The translations under genes were made by a program, and so were the position numbers. A stretch of 8,172 nucleotides of DNA from NCBI GenBank assembly GCA_007695205.1, contig REEF01000274.1, positions 1 through 8,172 of the forward strand, written 5' to 3'. This document shows, in pieces, positions 6,626 through 8,172 of the stretch. The notes under the pieces were generated by a model, which saw only the letters and a program-made list of their open reading frames with translations, was not told the DNA's origin and ran no database searches. Origin of the DNA: Planctomycetaceae bacterium. Its GTDB lineage: Bacteria; Planctomycetota; Planctomycetia; Pirellulales; Pirellulaceae. How positions within the stretch are numbered: position 1 is the stretch's first letter; each line of letters begins with the position of its first letter.

Positions 6626-6931
6626 CTACGGGCCAACGGGACACGTCAGGACGGCCGTGGCATGGCGGGCGAACAGGCCGCGAATGCCTTGCTGGTACTC
6701 GTGCAGAATCGCCTCGCCCAGCCCCTGGTGATCGCCGCAACGGTACAGGGCGCGGGCGATCACGATTTCGCGCAAGGGTCCTTCGCGGCGGCGGCGTTCC
6801 CGTTGACGGTCGTACAGAGGCTCCAGGCCGGTCATCACGTGGCCACGCATGCCGGGTTTTTCCAACAAACGTGCCAGCGACTGAGCGGCTACAGGGTCGG
6901 CGATCTGTTCGCGTCGCCGACGACCGGGATC
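6626..6931 (-). pseudogene. C-terminal remnant of an unidentified helical protein
   Basis: This frame is open for 101 codons between a TGA at 6932-6934 and a TAG at 6626-6628, without a plausible start: the best candidate is a TTG at 6868 with no clear ribosome binding site. Its translation nevertheless looks like real protein, rich in charged helices: REQIADPVAAQSLARLLEKP, then GLEPLYDRQRERRR, IVIARALYRCGDHQGLGEAI and GIRGLFARHATAVL. It reads like the last helices of a larger protein whose upstream part has been lost; the end of the next gene lies only about 65 bases beyond. I have a weak recollection of similar tails in planctomycete FAD-dependent oxidoreductases, but cannot test it. A small real gene starting at TTG is the alternative. 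Confidence 0.5.
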
Positions 6932-6975
6932 TCACGCTCGCTTTGCCATACCGATTCGCCTCGGGCTGGCAGGGC

Positions 6976-6998
6976 AACCGCTGCGATACAAAGCGGTT
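6976..6998 (-). terminator. Hairpin at the stop codon of the secreted-protein gene
   Basis: AACCGCT (6976-6982) and AGCGGTT (6992-6998) form a perfect seven-base stem with a nine-base loop, overlapping the TAA stop of the leftward gene. No T-run follows on the minus strand, so it is at best a weak or factor-assisted terminator. Confidence 0.35.
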
Positions 6999-7659
6999 AC
7001 TTCCGCCCGAAAACCTTGATGTCGTCGAAATCGTTCATGTCGTCAAAGGAACCGATCCCGATCCGGCCTTTGCCAAACGTCTTGTCGGTCGCCGTCATCA
7101 GCGGCTTGTCCATGTCATCAAAATAGACCTCGATCGTCCCCGATTCCACACAACGAACCACTTTCACTTCGTGCCAATCGTCGGTCCAGGGCGTGGGATT
7201 CTTGTTGTCGGTTAGCGGAGTACGTGGCGCCCGGTCGACGATCATGATCTGACCGCTGTTCGGATCGGGCTGAGCCCCCAGGTGGACGTAGTAGAACTGA
7301 CTCGGATTCTGATACCCGAAGAACACGCAACAGTCGCGGTGCCCGCCGGTGTCCAGCGTGCTCTTGACTCGAAAATGGATCACGAAATCGCTGACCTCCA
7401 GATCTTTGACCAACGCGATATTGTGAGGACTGCGAAACTCCGGCTTGTAATTACTGACTCGTCGGTTCAAGCCGAACGCCTTGTTATCGCCGTCGTCCTG
7501 GATCTGCCAAGCCGTATCGTCGGTCGTCTCCCAACGGTCCGCCCCCTGCTCGAAGTCGTCCGAGAACACCAACGGCAAATCGTGACTGGTTTCCGCCCGG
7601 GCAGCCATCGCCACCGACGCCAGCAAAGCGATCAGACAAACAACATGACCAAATCTCAT
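6997..7659 (-). CDS. Secreted protein with a concanavalin-A-like (DUF1080-style) fold
   Basis: From the ATG at 7659 the product has 220 residues and begins with a signal peptide (VVCLIALLASVAMA, cleavage probably after ARA22), so it should be exported. The mature part is a single beta-rich domain. It opens with FSDDFEQGADRWE and WQIQDDGDNKAFGL, continues with DFVIHFRVKS and YYVHLGAQPDPNSGQIMIVD, and ends with DWHEVKVVR, GTIEVYFDDMDKPLMTATD and GKGRIGIGSFDDMNDFDDIKV. This pattern is typical of concanavalin-A-like jelly-roll domains related to DUF1080 (3-keto-disaccharide hydrolase-like) proteins that planctomycetes carry in numbers. A sugar-binding or sugar-processing role is plausible, but I see no defined catalytic site. 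C110 and C111 are adjacent cysteines. The strong ribosome binding site favours this start over an in-frame one at 7707. It is a single-gene unit with no clear partner. Confidence 0.85.
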   Translation of the reverse strand: MRFGHVVCLIALLASVAMAARAETSHDLPLVFSDDFEQGADRWETTDDTAWQIQDDGDNKAFGLNRRVSNYKPEFRSPHNIALVKDLEVSDFVIHFRVKSTLDTGGHRDCCVFFGYQNPSQFYYVHLGAQPDPNSGQIMIVDRAPRTPLTDNKNPTPWTDDWHEVKVVRCVESGTIEVYFDDMDKPLMTATDKTFGKGRIGIGSFDDMNDFDDIKVFGRK

Positions 7660-7665
7660 GAGGAT

Positions 7666-7672
7666 CTCCTCC
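7666..7672 (-). promoter_or_regulatory. Strong Shine-Dalgarno deciding the secreted-protein start
   Basis: GGAGGAG on the minus strand lies six bases before the ATG at 7659. It would be inside the coding region if the start at 7707 were used, and the signal peptide begins right after the ATG at 7659. Confidence 0.8.
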
Positions 7673-7830
7673 GGTGCAAAGAAAACGTGCGAAGCAACCA
7701 CCCGCAAGCCTAATTCGCCACAAACCCGTTGTCCAGCCGGTCGGGGATGACCACTTTCCGCCGCCGTCCATCAAACCGAAACCGCCTTCAGCATATTCCG
7801 AGGCTCCAGCCTCTCGACTCGGCAAACCCG
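7672..7830 (-). repeat. Leader that may be a dispersed planctomycete repeat
   Basis: The leader of the secreted-protein gene reads like decayed coding DNA on the minus strand: VVIPDRLDNGFVAN, a TAG at 7710-7712, then ACGWLLRTF in the same frame. I recall similar short peptides from over-predicted frames in planctomycete genomes, which would make this a dispersed leader repeat, but I cannot search for it. It includes the GAGGCT/AGCCTC hairpin listed separately. Nothing else gene-like is seen between 7660 and 7931. Confidence 0.35.
7800..7813. repeat. Short palindrome GAGGCT-CC-AGCCTC
   Basis: Six-base perfect arms around two bases, flanked by CCGAG (7798-7802) and CTCGG (7818-7822), which can pair in an alternative form. 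It resembles the short palindromes dispersed between genes in many bacteria. Whether it recurs in this genome cannot be told from one copy. Confidence 0.4.
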
Positions 7831-7931
7831 CCCCCGCCGCGTTTTCGGCCGCCCACCGCGAACAGAACGTCTACGATTTCGCGGGTACCCTATTCCCAGC
7901 CGTGCTTCGCCCGCGGACATCCCCGCAACCA

Positions 7932-8172
7932 TCACGCCATCAACTCGTCCCAGCTCGAAACCGTCACCAGCCGATCCGTCAGCTCTTCAAGCGTTTCGAT
8001 ATCACGCATCGCCTCGATCTGGTTCCGAATCGACTCGTCCGCCTCCCCAAATCGCAGCCGCCCTTGCCGCAGGATCACACGATGCAGTTCCCGCATACGG
8101 CCGGTCTTCTCCCCTTCTTCGCGTCCCTCATCCAAAATCGCCTGATACGTGACTGATTCTCGCATGGCTATC
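7932..8172 (-). CDS. Rpn-family PD-(D/E)XK nuclease/transposase, C-terminal part
   Basis: Only the C-terminal 80 or so residues are in the window, and the frame stays open to the right edge, so the gene continues beyond it. The visible part starts near MRESVTYQAILDEGREEGEK, passes through RMRELHRVILRQGRLRFGEAD and ends with RDIETLEELTDRLVTVSSWDELMA. This is the typical tail of Rpn-family (recombination-promoting nuclease) and DUF4351-type proteins: an [M/L]RES-TYQAIL-EGREEG run, a charged helix, an RFGEAD turn, and an IExLEELxDRLL-V-SWDELL end. The catalytic nuclease core would be upstream and is not seen. The internal ATG at 8165 has no ribosome binding site and is unlikely to be the start. 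Such genes often occur in many copies per genome. Whether this copy is active cannot be judged. Confidence 0.8.
   Translation of the reverse strand, partial: IAMRESVTYQAILDEGREEGEKTGRMRELHRVILRQGRLRFGEADESIRNQIEAMRDIETLEELTDRLVTVSSWDELMA

Noticed and set aside
6614..7215. Rightward frames of 170 and 197 codons across the remnant and the end of the secreted-protein gene
   Set aside because: They run antisense to better-supported leftward coding sequence and give no recognisable product.
7674..8156. Rightward frames of 138 and 160 codons at the right end
   Set aside because: They oppose the Rpn tail, are rich in Pro/Arg/Ser, and have no ribosome binding site that I can see.

Overview
The window is GC-rich chromosomal DNA that looks like a planctomycete, probably of the Pirellulales/Rhodopirellula type. 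This placement is inferred from protein style and gene context, not from a marker gene. Supporting signs are an IspH of the bacterial type, a VWA/TPR/ExbB/ExbD/ExbD cluster, a secreted concanavalin-A-like (DUF1080-style) protein, an Rpn-family nuclease C-terminus, and signal peptides ending in AxA.

Layout: the left half (about 166-4950) is a rightward block. It starts with ispH (isoprenoid biosynthesis) and continues after 44 bases with five tightly packed genes. These are a membrane-anchored VWA-domain protein, a secreted TPR-like protein, an ExbB/TolQ proton-channel subunit and two different ExbD/TolR subunits. Three of the four internal junctions are TGATG stop/start overlaps. The fourth, before exbB, has a short gap with a near-perfect Shine-Dalgarno and a GTG start. 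I read the five genes as one proton-motive-force-driven envelope machine. The most interesting point is that the VWA protein begins with a TonB-like anchor (PRR, then a hydrophobic helix containing SxxxH) while its periplasmic part is a VWA domain with an apparently complete metal site. It could be the force-transducing partner (TonB/TolA equivalent) of the ExbB/ExbD pair, with the TPR protein in the place CpoB takes in Tol-Pal.

The right half is leftward. A UDP-N-acetyl-sugar 6-dehydrogenase (WbpA-like) faces the operon tail-to-tail, and the two stop codons share one CTAG. Upstream of it lies about 340 bases with no convincing gene but with repeated and inverted 10-11-mers. Next come a degraded C-terminal fragment of an unidentified protein (6626-6931), a secreted concanavalin-A-like-fold protein (6997-7659), a leader with a hairpin and possible dispersed repeat (7672-7830), and the C-terminal end of an Rpn/PD-(D/E)XK nuclease gene that runs off the right edge. 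No tRNA, rRNA, CRISPR array, insertion sequence or integrase was seen.
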